Positions 27,390-34,942 of a stretch of 64,000 nt of DNA are shown piece by piece. Below the pieces are notes generated by a model. It did no database searches, was not told the origin of the DNA, and worked only from the letters and a program-made list of their open reading frames with translations. Origin of the DNA: Cryomorpha sp963748925. GTDB taxonomy: Bacteria > Bacteroidota > Bacteroidia > Flavobacteriales_D > Cryomorphaceae. The translations under genes and the position numbers were made by a program. The stretch spans positions 1-64,000 of the forward strand of contig CAVVKG010000004.1 in NCBI GenBank assembly GCA_963748925.1. Reading direction: 5' to 3'. Position 1 is the first letter of the stretch; every line of letters begins with the position of its first letter.

Positions 27390-27904
27390 ACTGGATATTG
27401 AAGTTTGGAATGATTATGCTGGCACTGGCCCTCATTTCCTCCTCATGCGAAAACGAGCAAAGGCAGCAGCCGCGAACCTATACGCAAGAAGAATTATTCG
27501 ACGCCAACCGCAAGATGGTGAGCAGCGAGTCTGACCTAATTGATGCGTTCATTGCAAAAAACGGATGGGAAATGGAAAAAACTGCCACCGGATTACGCTA
27601 TGATATTTACCATGATAGCACAGGCAAGCCCCCCACAGCAGAAATGATTGCTACCATCTCTTACAGCGCTTACCTTTTGGATAGCACGCGGATTAATGCC
27701 ACAGATCAAATGACCTTGCAACAGTTTCGTATTGGGCGCGACGATGTGATAAGCGGATTACACGAAGCGGTAATGCTACTCTCTGCGGGTGATAGTGCAC
27801 GCATCATTCTACCCGCTTATCTGGCCTACGGCCTTACCGGCGATAATAACATTCCTTCAAATGCGGCTCTCTTTTATGATCTCACCCTTGTTAACGCCCG
27901 CTAA
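27386..27904 (+). CDS. gldI: GldI-like FKBP-type peptidyl-prolyl isomerase lipoprotein
   Basis: 172 residues. A lipobox near ISSSC (Cys21) predicts lipidation. The C-terminal FKBP domain shows GLRYDIYHDSTGKPP, the VISGLHEAVMLLSAGDSARI core and PAYLAYGL. GldI is the gliding and T9SS-associated lipoprotein isomerase that helps fold exported proteins; the lipoprotein type and operon with nrnA fit, but several Bacteroidota FKBP lipoproteins look alike. It overlaps nrnA by 4 bases and the next gene by 29. Confidence 0.75.
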   Translation: MNWILKFGMIMLALALISSSCENEQRQQPRTYTQEELFDANRKMVSSESDLIDAFIAKNGWEMEKTATGLRYDIYHDSTGKPPTAEMIATISYSAYLLDSTRINATDQMTLQQFRIGRDDVISGLHEAVMLLSAGDSARIILPAYLAYGLTGDNNIPSNAALFYDLTLVNAR

Positions 27905-28688
27905 GTTTGCCCTGCTGGCCATTGTGCTTGTACTCGGATCGTGCATTTCTCCGCCAAAATATAAAACCTTACCCGATGGCAGCAAATGGAGGCTAATTTC
28001 TTTTGGAGATCAGAAATCAAAACTCGATTCAGCACAACTGATTTATATGGACGGGTTGGTTCTTGACAAGAACGAAGATACAATCCGCTCTTTTTACAAT
28101 GAGCCTTTTAGTAAAACAGATGATGCACTCTGGGGTATCCTTAGGCAGCATTTCTCTGGCGACAGTCTTGAGTTTGTTTCTGCCAATACTGACTTTTTGC
28201 ATCTGGAAGAGTTTCAGAATGATACCCTAACCTATTTTTTACGCATTGACCGTATGCGGACTTCCCGCCAGGTGCACGACGATCGATTTCGAGAGCTTGC
28301 TGCCCTTGACAGTATTATTCGATCAGATTCTGTTTTGACCAGTTATACCGAGTACAAAGGAGTTTATTTGCGTAGTTTATCCATAACCGATACTGCATTG
28401 GTACGCGAGGGTCGCGAATTGCTTCTGCAGTACAGAGGGTCTACCCTTTCGGGAAAAGTATTTGACGATAGCAAGCGCATGGAAGGGCCTTTACGGTTTG
28501 TGATGGGAAATGATAATCAGGTGATTCCGGGAATAGAATTAGCCCTTGAAAAAATGCACAGGCATGAAAAAATGCGGGTAATTATCCCTTCGTGGCTGGC
28601 TTTTGGCGCCCGCGGAAGTGCGGGAGATATTGTTCCGCCATACAGTACGGTTGTGTACGAACTTGAGGTATTGCAACTTGGAGATTGA
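27876..28688 (+). CDS. Second FKBP-type prolyl isomerase lipoprotein
   Basis: 270 residues from the ATG at 27876 (MISPLLTPAKFALLAIVLVL), which gives a lipobox LVLGSC; an upstream start at 27789 has no signal peptide. A degenerate FKBP-like part (about 35-140) precedes a clear FKBP domain (ELLLQYRGSTLSGKVFDDS, then VIPGIELALEKM and GSAGDIVPPYSTVVYELEVL). It is probably a periplasmic chaperone-isomerase paired with the upstream GldI-like protein. Overlap with that gene by 29 bases indicates coupled translation. Confidence 0.85.
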   Translation: MISPLLTPAKFALLAIVLVLGSCISPPKYKTLPDGSKWRLISFGDQKSKLDSAQLIYMDGLVLDKNEDTIRSFYNEPFSKTDDALWGILRQHFSGDSLEFVSANTDFLHLEEFQNDTLTYFLRIDRMRTSRQVHDDRFRELAALDSIIRSDSVLTSYTEYKGVYLRSLSITDTALVREGRELLLQYRGSTLSGKVFDDSKRMEGPLRFVMGNDNQVIPGIELALEKMHRHEKMRVIIPSWLAFGARGSAGDIVPPYSTVVYELEVLQLGD

Positions 28689-28747
28689 TATTGTCAACTA
28701 AGCGTAAGCGATCTCACGGAACACCGGGAGGTAATTGCCATTTGATC

Positions 28748-28794
28748 ATTCACACACTTCGAGAACCTCCGTGCGGCGCATCGCAGATCCTGAT
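28748..28794. repeat. Dispersed repeat, copy 1
   Basis: A 47-base stretch beginning ATTCACACACTTCGAGA and holding GTGCGGCGCATCG matches the stretch at 30422-30467 with four or five differences. The two copies lie either side of the methylase-phosphatase pair, each beside a CACATT-rich tandem array. Confidence 0.8.
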
Positions 28795-28812
28795 CGAAGC
28801 ATCAGTGATTCA

Positions 28813-28911
28813 ACATTCACACATTGAACATTCACACATTGAATATTCACACATTGAACATCACACATTGAACCTTCACACATTGAACATTCACACATTG
28901 AACATCACACC
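28813..28911. repeat. 15-bp minisatellite
   Basis: Six full units and one partial unit with consensus ACATTCACACATTGA (the fourth is 14 bases) run up to and over the stop codon (28905-28907) of the minus-strand methylase gene. A reverse-oriented relic of the unit lies at 30095-30132. Confidence 0.9.
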
Positions 28912-29627
28912 CCGCTTACCCCCATCAAAAACATGCAAGGCCGTTTGTCAATCTTTGGTGGATGCTTTATCCATTCATCAACTGTACGCGTTGTAATGAC
29001 TTCTGTTTGAAGGGTAATATCAGTAGCGACACAAATCTCCAGACCCGGAGAACAATGGTTCATCATATCCTCAAAAAGTGATTCATTACGGAAAGGTGTT
29101 TCCATAAATATTTGAGTCGCACCTGTGCGGCGTATCTCATTTTCAAATGTTCTGAGTTTGTGCAGTCTGTCTTTCTTATTGTGAGGTAAATACCCGTGGA
29201 AAGAAAACTCCTGTCCGTTAAAACCCGATGCGATCAATCCCAAAACTATTGAAGACGGTCCTGTGCAAGGAACCACTTTAATCTTATTCCGGTGGCAGGC
29301 AGCTACAGCCAGTGATCCCGGATCGGCAATTGCCGGAAGCCCTGCCTCAGAGATTAATCCCATATCTGTTCCCTCTAACAAAGGAGCAATAAGGTTGGGC
29401 ACATCAACTGCTTTCGACCTTTTATCGAGAATGTAAAACTTCAAATCGTCAAGCGGATGTTCAGTGCCTATAGCCTTTAAGTAACGTCGTGCGGAGCGTT
29501 CATTCTCAGCAATAAAATGCTTGAGTCGGCGTGAAGTGTTTAGCACAGTTGCAGGAATCACCCACTCTGGCTTGCTCTCGCCCATCGTGGTGGGAATAAG
29601 GTAAAGCGTTCCTTTTTTAGTGGCCAT
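28905..29627 (-). CDS. SAM-dependent methyltransferase, RsmI-like (tetrapyrrole methylase fold)
   Basis: 240 residues. The fold's landmarks are visible: GTLYLIPTTMG at the start, GLISEAGLPAIADPG, and VVPCTGPSSIVLGLIASGFN. RsmI methylates the 2'-O of C1402 in 16S rRNA; Bacteroidota carry a shorter paralogue like this one, so the substrate may differ. The start overlaps the upstream phosphatase gene by 11 bases. The stop codon is formed by the minisatellite, which suggests the array grew into or created the current 3' end. Confidence 0.8.
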   Translation of the reverse strand: MATKKGTLYLIPTTMGESKPEWVIPATVLNTSRRLKHFIAENERSARRYLKAIGTEHPLDDLKFYILDKRSKAVDVPNLIAPLLEGTDMGLISEAGLPAIADPGSLAVAACHRNKIKVVPCTGPSSIVLGLIASGFNGQEFSFHGYLPHNKKDRLHKLRTFENEIRRTGATQIFMETPFRNESLFEDMMNHCSPGLEICVATDITLQTEVITTRTVDEWIKHPPKIDKRPCMFLMGVSGV

Positions 29628-30078
29628 TTAATTTTGAAATAAGAACATCGGATGCCTGCGAAAGCATCTCATAAACATTTTGAAAACCGGTCTCACCACC
29701 AAAATAAGGATCGGGAACATCGATATTCTCGCCAGGATGCGAAAGATTCATGAAGAGGTCAACCTTCTTTTTGTCATCGTCATTTCGAGCCAGAGCCATG
29801 ACATTCTCATAATTTGACTCGTCCATGACAAAAATCTTGTCGAATTCGTCAAAGTCCTGCACCTTAAACTGACGACCCCTAAGCATACCAATATCGTGGC
29901 CATTCTTTTTCATATTGTCTATAGCTCTTTTATCAGGAGCTTCTCCAATATGGTAATCGTTGGTTCCAGCTGAATCGAGCTCTACTTCCAGCCCGGATTC
30001 CTCAATTTTATGTCTCAAAATACCCTCCGCCATCGGACTGCGGCAAATATTTCCTAAGCAAACTAATAGAATTTTCAT
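29617..30078 (-). CDS. Low-molecular-weight protein tyrosine phosphatase
   Basis: 153 residues. The P-loop CLGNICRS (Cys7, Arg13) gives the C(X)5R signature at the N-terminus. The general-acid Asp lies in VPDPYFGG (about residue 123). It is a small cytosolic phosphatase, either for phosphotyrosine signalling or surface polysaccharide control; no BY-kinase is nearby. It overlaps the methylase gene by 11 bases. An AT-rich relic of the 15-bp minisatellite sits 17-54 bases upstream of its start, where its promoter should be. Confidence 0.92.
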   Translation of the reverse strand: MKILLVCLGNICRSPMAEGILRHKIEESGLEVELDSAGTNDYHIGEAPDKRAIDNMKKNGHDIGMLRGRQFKVQDFDEFDKIFVMDESNYENVMALARNDDDKKKVDLFMNLSHPGENIDVPDPYFGGETGFQNVYEMLSQASDVLISKLNGH

Positions 30079-30238
30079 AAGGCGAAGGTAACAATTTGTG
30101 AATGTTCAATCTTCAATTTGTGAATTTTCAATAACTCCGTTTGAACCGGTATTTGTGCATTGATCATCAAAGCGATTGAATTTTAAAGCTGCGTCTCTCT
30201 GCAAAGTCACTCAACAATTGTTTCTTACCGATAAAAAA

Positions 30239-30358
30239 TTCACACATTCACACATTCACACATTCACACATTCACACATTCACACATTCACACATTCACA
30301 CATTCACACATTCACACATTCACACATTCACACATTCACACATTCACACATTCACACA
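30239..30358. repeat. 8-bp microsatellite, 15 perfect copies
   Basis: Fifteen uninterrupted copies of TTCACACA. A 100-codon open frame through it encodes only a Thr-His-Ser-Ile repeat and is not a gene. An 8-base unit changes reading frame with each copy gained or lost, but no gene spans it. Confidence 0.95.
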
Positions 30359-30421
30359 TCGCAGATCCTGATTGTAAATGCTGACAAATCTTTGATTTCG
30401 TCAGTACTGTTAGCGTCAGTG

Positions 30422-30467
30422 ATTCACACACTTCGAGAGCCTCAGTGCGGCGCATCGAAGACCCTGA
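30422..30467. repeat. Dispersed repeat, copy 2
   Basis: Near-identical to 28748-28794. It directly follows the microsatellite and precedes the 3' end of the MuiA-like gene. GCGTCAGTGATTCA just upstream and GCGTCAGGGTTCATCATTCA just downstream are themselves related. Confidence 0.8.
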
Positions 30468-30496
30468 ACCGTTAGCGTCAGGGTTCATCATTCACT

Positions 30497-31132
30497 TCAC
30501 TTAAATACTCTAGCATCAGTCGGATACTTCAACTCGTAATCGAACTGTAATTTTTCTGAACTGGCTGCGGGAATGGTTTTAGTCCAGGTAAGCTTTCCTG
30601 TTTTGTCATCCAGTTTTGCATCTCCATAATTTCCACGGCTTACTTCGATCGTTTTTACTTCTGAAAGTGGAAATTGGTCCAGAACTTCAATTCGGATTGG
30701 AACGGGTTTATTGTTTCTCACTTTTATATCCCATGCCACTGTTTCTTTCACGTTGCCACCAAATATGCGCTTGTCATTTAGCTCCATGTTGCCTTCGCGA
30801 CTTACAGTAATATTTCGGTCGCGACCGAGAGATAGTTGCAAGGTATCGCCGGTATAGTTGGCATCAACATATGCATCGCCGGTATAAGCCCCCTGATAGT
30901 ATATGCTCGAATTTCCCGAAAGGAAGTTGAGCTGCGACCAATTGGGAATACGGGCCAATAAATAAACATCTGTATCGTATTTCGGGATGGTTTGATAGAT
31001 GTAATCAGCAGCAATTTCTTCTTCCTTGATCGCCATCAGGTAATCTTCTCCATTAGATGGAATGGTGTAGGCCGTCGGTATTTTATACAAAACCTGATTA
31101 GGGGTGAGCTGAAGAACAGGTGGTGCAGGCAC
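30497..31132 (-). pseudogene. C-terminal half of a MuiA-like (DUF4139) protein
   Basis: 211 codons in the same frame as the upstream half at 31187-32395. This part carries the rest of the DUF4139 beta domain (VYLLARIPNWSQLNFLSGNS, then GRDRNITVSREGN and FGGNVKETVAWDI). On its own it lacks a signal peptide. Two in-frame stop codons, TAA at 31187-31189 and TGA at 31142-31144, separate the halves, and the 18 codons between read like normal protein, so the gene was whole until recently. Confidence 0.7.
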
Positions 31133-31186
31133 AGCAGAAATTCATTGAGCAATCATTTTATCTTTGCTCTGCACAGCCCGACTTCG

Positions 31187-32395
31187 TTATGCACCGTCTT
31201 CATCAACAATTTCATATTCCATTAATACATTATCCAGTTTTATCTGATTAGGATACATACTTATATTGTTGACCTTATTTTGATTTGCCCCAACATAGAC
31301 TCCATTTTGGGAGAAACTATCATATCCAATGTATTGGGCATTGACAGCATAGCTTCCCGCCATTACAGGCTTCAACGAATAGCGCCCATTCACATCGGTA
31401 GTAGTTTGGTATTTCGCTTCACCATTCATAATTAACGAAACATTCACGTAAGGAAGCATATCTCCCGTTTGAGCATCCATTATCTCACCGCTTATCGATC
31501 CTTTGCCTCTTGGCGATTGAGAAACCGGTCGTTGAGAAGGCCGATTGAGGTACCATGGATTAAGTTCGGGTGCCGTACCACTCATTTCCGGAAAACCGGA
31601 AGAGAGGGTAACATCCACATCTTTCCAATCCTCGCCAGACGATTGATAAACGTTGGCGTTGTATCCAACCTGCAGCGGATCGGTAATTTCCCTAACCCGA
31701 AAGTCGTAAAGTGGCTCCCAACCTGCTGATTCGACAAAATAGCTGAACTCAACATTTCCTGAAAAGGTGCTTGAGCAACTAACCGAAACCAAAATTTCGC
31801 TTTGAAGAATATTCGAACCAACTAAAATCTCGTTCATTTCAAGATTAATAGCCCTAATACTCTCCTGCACTTCAGCAATGCTATTGTTGATATCGAGTTT
31901 TGCAGATCTAATTTCATTCAACCTCGCTCTATAAAAATCGGCAGCTTCGCGAATTTCAGCAACCGTAGCTCCTGATTCCTTCGACTGGAAATTCATGTTT
32001 TCCATAAGAAGGCGTTCTTCAACACCATAAACATTCTCCTGGTTAAGAAGCGTTTTTACTCTCTGTTCCAACTCCTTGATTTCATTCTGCTTTTTGGTAA
32101 TTGCCGTTTTGTTTTTTTCTTTATCAGGCTTTTGCAAACGGTGGTTAACCGAGAGAATTGTTAACCCGCTACCACCCTTCACTTCTATTCTGTCGGGATT
32201 GAGCTGCCCGGTAATCCCCGTAAGGGTGAGCATTTGCTTTCCGGCACGCAGATTAACTTTTGCCTTTCGGGAAATCTGAGCCCCCTGAAAGTAAACGGTA
32301 ACAGACTCTATTTGGGAAGTGACCTTCGTAGTATCGCTCTGGGCGAATGAAAGCACAGTGAACAGAGTTAAAAATCCAGTGAACAGTAACTTCAT
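31187..32395 (-). pseudogene. N-terminal half of a MuiA-like (DUF4140/DUF4139) exported protein
   Basis: 402 codons with signal peptide ending VLSFAQ. DUF4140 is at about 25-125 (VESVTVYFQGAQISRKAKVN), a coiled coil at about 100-195, the beginning of DUF4139 at about 200-270, and an inserted carboxypeptidase-regulatory-like domain at about 297-385 (SGEIMDAQTGDMLPYVNV). It ends at TAA in the middle of DUF4139. MuiA-family proteins are periplasmic and poorly understood. If translated, the product would be truncated and probably unstable. The whole gene would be 30497-32395, about 630 codons. Confidence 0.7.
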
Positions 32396-32578
32396 CGTTT
32401 CTATATTTTTGTTGCGTTTAATGGTAATACACCAAAGGTTGACATGGGTTCATTTATATGATGAAAAAGAAATAGATTTTCCATAAATCTGAACTTCTGG
32501 GTAGACGCGCATCTCAAAATTTCGTGAAAGCCAATTTAGCCGAAGCTGCTCTCAAAAGCTCAAAAACATGCATTTAAA

Positions 32579-33841
32579 CTATATTTCTCCGTCTAAATCA
32601 CCCATCCGTTGTGAAATCACCAGGCTAAGTAACACAAAAGCTGCAAACATAAAAAAACCGGTCTGCAGGCTTGACTGATTGGTAGTGAGAATATCAGCAT
32701 TCCTGGTAAGCCCCTCTAGCTGACCTAATTGTTCTGATACTATTCCCGAAAACCCTATATAAGACATAAAGATTGCTACCACCATCACATCTGCCATGGA
32801 CCATTTCCCGGTTTTAAAAATCATAAATCGCAGGAATTTCCTATGGCGCCTTGCCGGATAAAAAATAAAAACGAGAGATGAAATAAGCTTGCTGAGCGGA
32901 AACAAAACGCTAAATGCCAGCACGAGAAAACCAACAGCCAGCAAGTCTGGCTTTCCCTGTTGTGCCATAAGCTGAACAACCTCCAGAATACTCTTACTCT
33001 TGAAGAAAATAACCTGATCTGTAAACCGCACCGGTTCGCCTAGTAGTTGAAACCTCATCTCAGCGATTCGTGCATCAATTTCGATCATGGGAAGAAGTAT
33101 GCCTAAAAGCAAGGGTAAAAAAGCTGTGAAAATTACAATAGCCAATTCACGCCTTTTAATATGCCGGACAACGAGCAGGGCTGTAATCAAAGCGGCAAGT
33201 ACTGCATAGAGGGCATAACTTAAAGGCTGTTTCTGAGCTTGCAAATCAGCACTTCGCTTTCGTAAGGCTATGAGCGCCTCCTCGCGCGATTCTTTCCCAT
33301 ACCGATTAAGGATTTCATTATGTAAAGTATAATCGGTCTCTGCGAATGTGCTGTCAGCATAATTATCTATTTTATCCAGAATGTAATCGCGGAGGTCTTT
33401 GCGATTTTTAGGATCATCAATAAAGCGCATAATCTGCTCGGTAAATTCGGGAATATTACGCTTCATATTTCCGAAAATATCGAGAAAGCTCGCTCCGGCA
33501 TTTTTGAAAAATCCGGTAAAACTTCCTTCATTCTCGCGCTTAAAGTTCTTTTCTAAGTCGGTAATAATCGTCGTTAGCAAATCGGAAATTCGCTTTCGCA
33601 TAGTAGCGCGGTTGGCATCGGTTAGTTCCAGTTCGCCAACCTTGGCTGTGACCACTCTGGCTACTACCTTTTTCCATTCATCTACATTAAAGAGCCCATA
33701 CTTTACTTTGCTTAACTCAATCACGTCTTCTTGCACTGTGCGCCTTTCGGCCTCCACTGTGTAAAGCTTCACGCTGATTACCAACGATGCAATAAGCAGA
33801 GCGAGAAAAATTATAATCCGGGTATTCTTCATAATAAGCAT
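32579..33841 (-). CDS. PqiA-like (paraquat-inducible protein A) membrane protein
   Basis: 420 residues. One N-terminal helix precedes a roughly 190-residue periplasmic helical region. Then come about five membrane helices with PqiA-family landmarks (FYPARRHRKFL, then KWSMADVMVVAIFMSYIGFSG). PqiA partners with MCE proteins in membrane lipid transport, though no MCE gene is adjacent here. The start may be the second Met (33832), since MLI before MKNTRIIIF adds little. Monocistronic between the MuiA-like gene and a divergent secreted-protein gene. Confidence 0.75.
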   Translation of the reverse strand: MLIMKNTRIIIFLALLIASLVISVKLYTVEAERRTVQEDVIELSKVKYGLFNVDEWKKVVARVVTAKVGELELTDANRATMRKRISDLLTTIITDLEKNFKRENEGSFTGFFKNAGASFLDIFGNMKRNIPEFTEQIMRFIDDPKNRKDLRDYILDKIDNYADSTFAETDYTLHNEILNRYGKESREEALIALRKRSADLQAQKQPLSYALYAVLAALITALLVVRHIKRRELAIVIFTAFLPLLLGILLPMIEIDARIAEMRFQLLGEPVRFTDQVIFFKSKSILEVVQLMAQQGKPDLLAVGFLVLAFSVLFPLSKLISSLVFIFYPARRHRKFLRFMIFKTGKWSMADVMVVAIFMSYIGFSGIVSEQLGQLEGLTRNADILTTNQSSLQTGFFMFAAFVLLSLVISQRMGDLDGEI

Positions 33842-34005
33842 GCCTTTGGCATCGCTAAGATGGTTCCTTTTTTAAGATTGAAGAAATCAAATGCATTTCA
33901 ATCAAATCTCAGAATCGAATAAATCGCTCATCACGAAATCTAACCGCTCATAAACTGCCAATACCGGTTTATTTTTTTTAACAAAACGAAAGTAACATTT
34001 ACCTA

Positions 34006-34013
34006 TACATTTG
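34006..34013 (+). promoter_or_regulatory. Bacteroidetes -7 promoter box (TACATTTG)
   Basis: Exact match to TAnnTTTG, about 54 bases upstream of the secreted-protein ATG at 34067. The leader between them is rich in AAACAAAC units. No clear TTTG -33 box is seen at the usual distance. Confidence 0.5.
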
Positions 34014-34066
34014 AGTCAGACAAACAACAAACAAACACTAAACTAACATTAAACAAACTAAACATT

Positions 34067-34675
34067 ATGAAAAATTTAAGACATTTATTCGCTCTGGGAA
34101 CGTTTATTTTAGGCACAATTGGTGCCACTGCCCAAACTTCAAATGCTCCAATGTATGCTGATCTCGCACTTACAGCGGAAAAAACCTATACCACATCAGA
34201 AAAGATAATAAGGGAAGTTGATAAAATTGTAAAATTATCAGATGATCTGATTGATGCAGACGAGAAGCAGGCACTAAGAATTAAAGAGAAAATTGCTTCA
34301 AAACAGGCCCGGATTAGTGAGCTCAAAGACAAACTAGAAGCAGAATCGGCTTTGTCGGAAAACCGTCAGATGGTTATTCCTTTTAAAAAACACGAATTTG
34401 ACATTGCCGAGAATTCACTTCAGCTCAATGATTTTGATGCGAAGAGAAACGGTAGCTTTGACAGTTTTGTTTTACAATTAGAAACTAAGAATGTCGGAAA
34501 AGCTACAATTGATATTGTTTCACCCGGTGGAGAATTACTGGAAACCATAGTGGTATCAGATTTCAATGGAAAGCTAAGAGAACAGATTGAGCTGAACTCA
34601 GAAGCTGGTAAGATATACTTCTTGCATATAACTGTTGGTAACGAAGCAACTACTAAAAGACTACGGTTTATATAA
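34067..34675 (+). CDS. Secreted protein with coiled coil and sorting-domain-like C-terminus
   Basis: 202 residues. A signal peptide ends near GATAQ. Residues 40-105 form a charged coiled coil (EKIIREVDKIVKLSDDLIDA). The last 85 residues show the beta pattern of a T9SS sorting domain (GGELLETIVVSDFNGKLREQ, then KIYFLHITVGNEATTKRLRF) but without the YPNP opening. It is probably exported and perhaps T9SS-linked; function is unknown. It is monocistronic, with a strong promoter box and a strong terminator. Confidence 0.65.
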   Translation: MKNLRHLFALGTFILGTIGATAQTSNAPMYADLALTAEKTYTTSEKIIREVDKIVKLSDDLIDADEKQALRIKEKIASKQARISELKDKLEAESALSENRQMVIPFKKHEFDIAENSLQLNDFDAKRNGSFDSFVLQLETKNVGKATIDIVSPGGELLETIVVSDFNGKLREQIELNSEAGKIYFLHITVGNEATTKRLRFI

Positions 34676-34696
34676 TTGCCCTCAAAACTAAAATCA

Positions 34697-34730
34697 AACC
34701 ACCGGTCAGTATTGATCGGTGGTTTTTTTG
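34697..34730 (+). terminator. Strong intrinsic terminator after the secreted-protein gene
   Basis: Stem AACCACCGGTCA / TGATCGGTGGTT (11 of 12 paired) with loop GTAT, overlapping a run of T's (34723-34729). Confidence 0.9.
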
Positions 34731-34942
34731 TAATTACTAACCTACTATCCATCCGTTTATATATCAAATACAGCGCTATTCGCCGCAAGGCCAGCTCCGG
34801 AAATGTAGATTTCACATACCTCTTATTAATTAAATTCAATAAGAAAAAAACAAAATGCTCTATTCTTTGGTTAACTTTATGAATCCAGCTTTCTATGCTT
34901 AAGAGCATGAAAGTAATTTTATAATTCATAAACCAGAAAACC

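Noticed and set aside
28813..30358. Possible CRISPR array
   Set aside because: The units are 8 and 15 bp with no unique spacers, and no cas genes are present.
30176..30475. 100-codon frame encoding a Thr-His-Ser-Ile repeat
   Set aside because: It is the translation of the 8-bp microsatellite and its flanks, not a gene.
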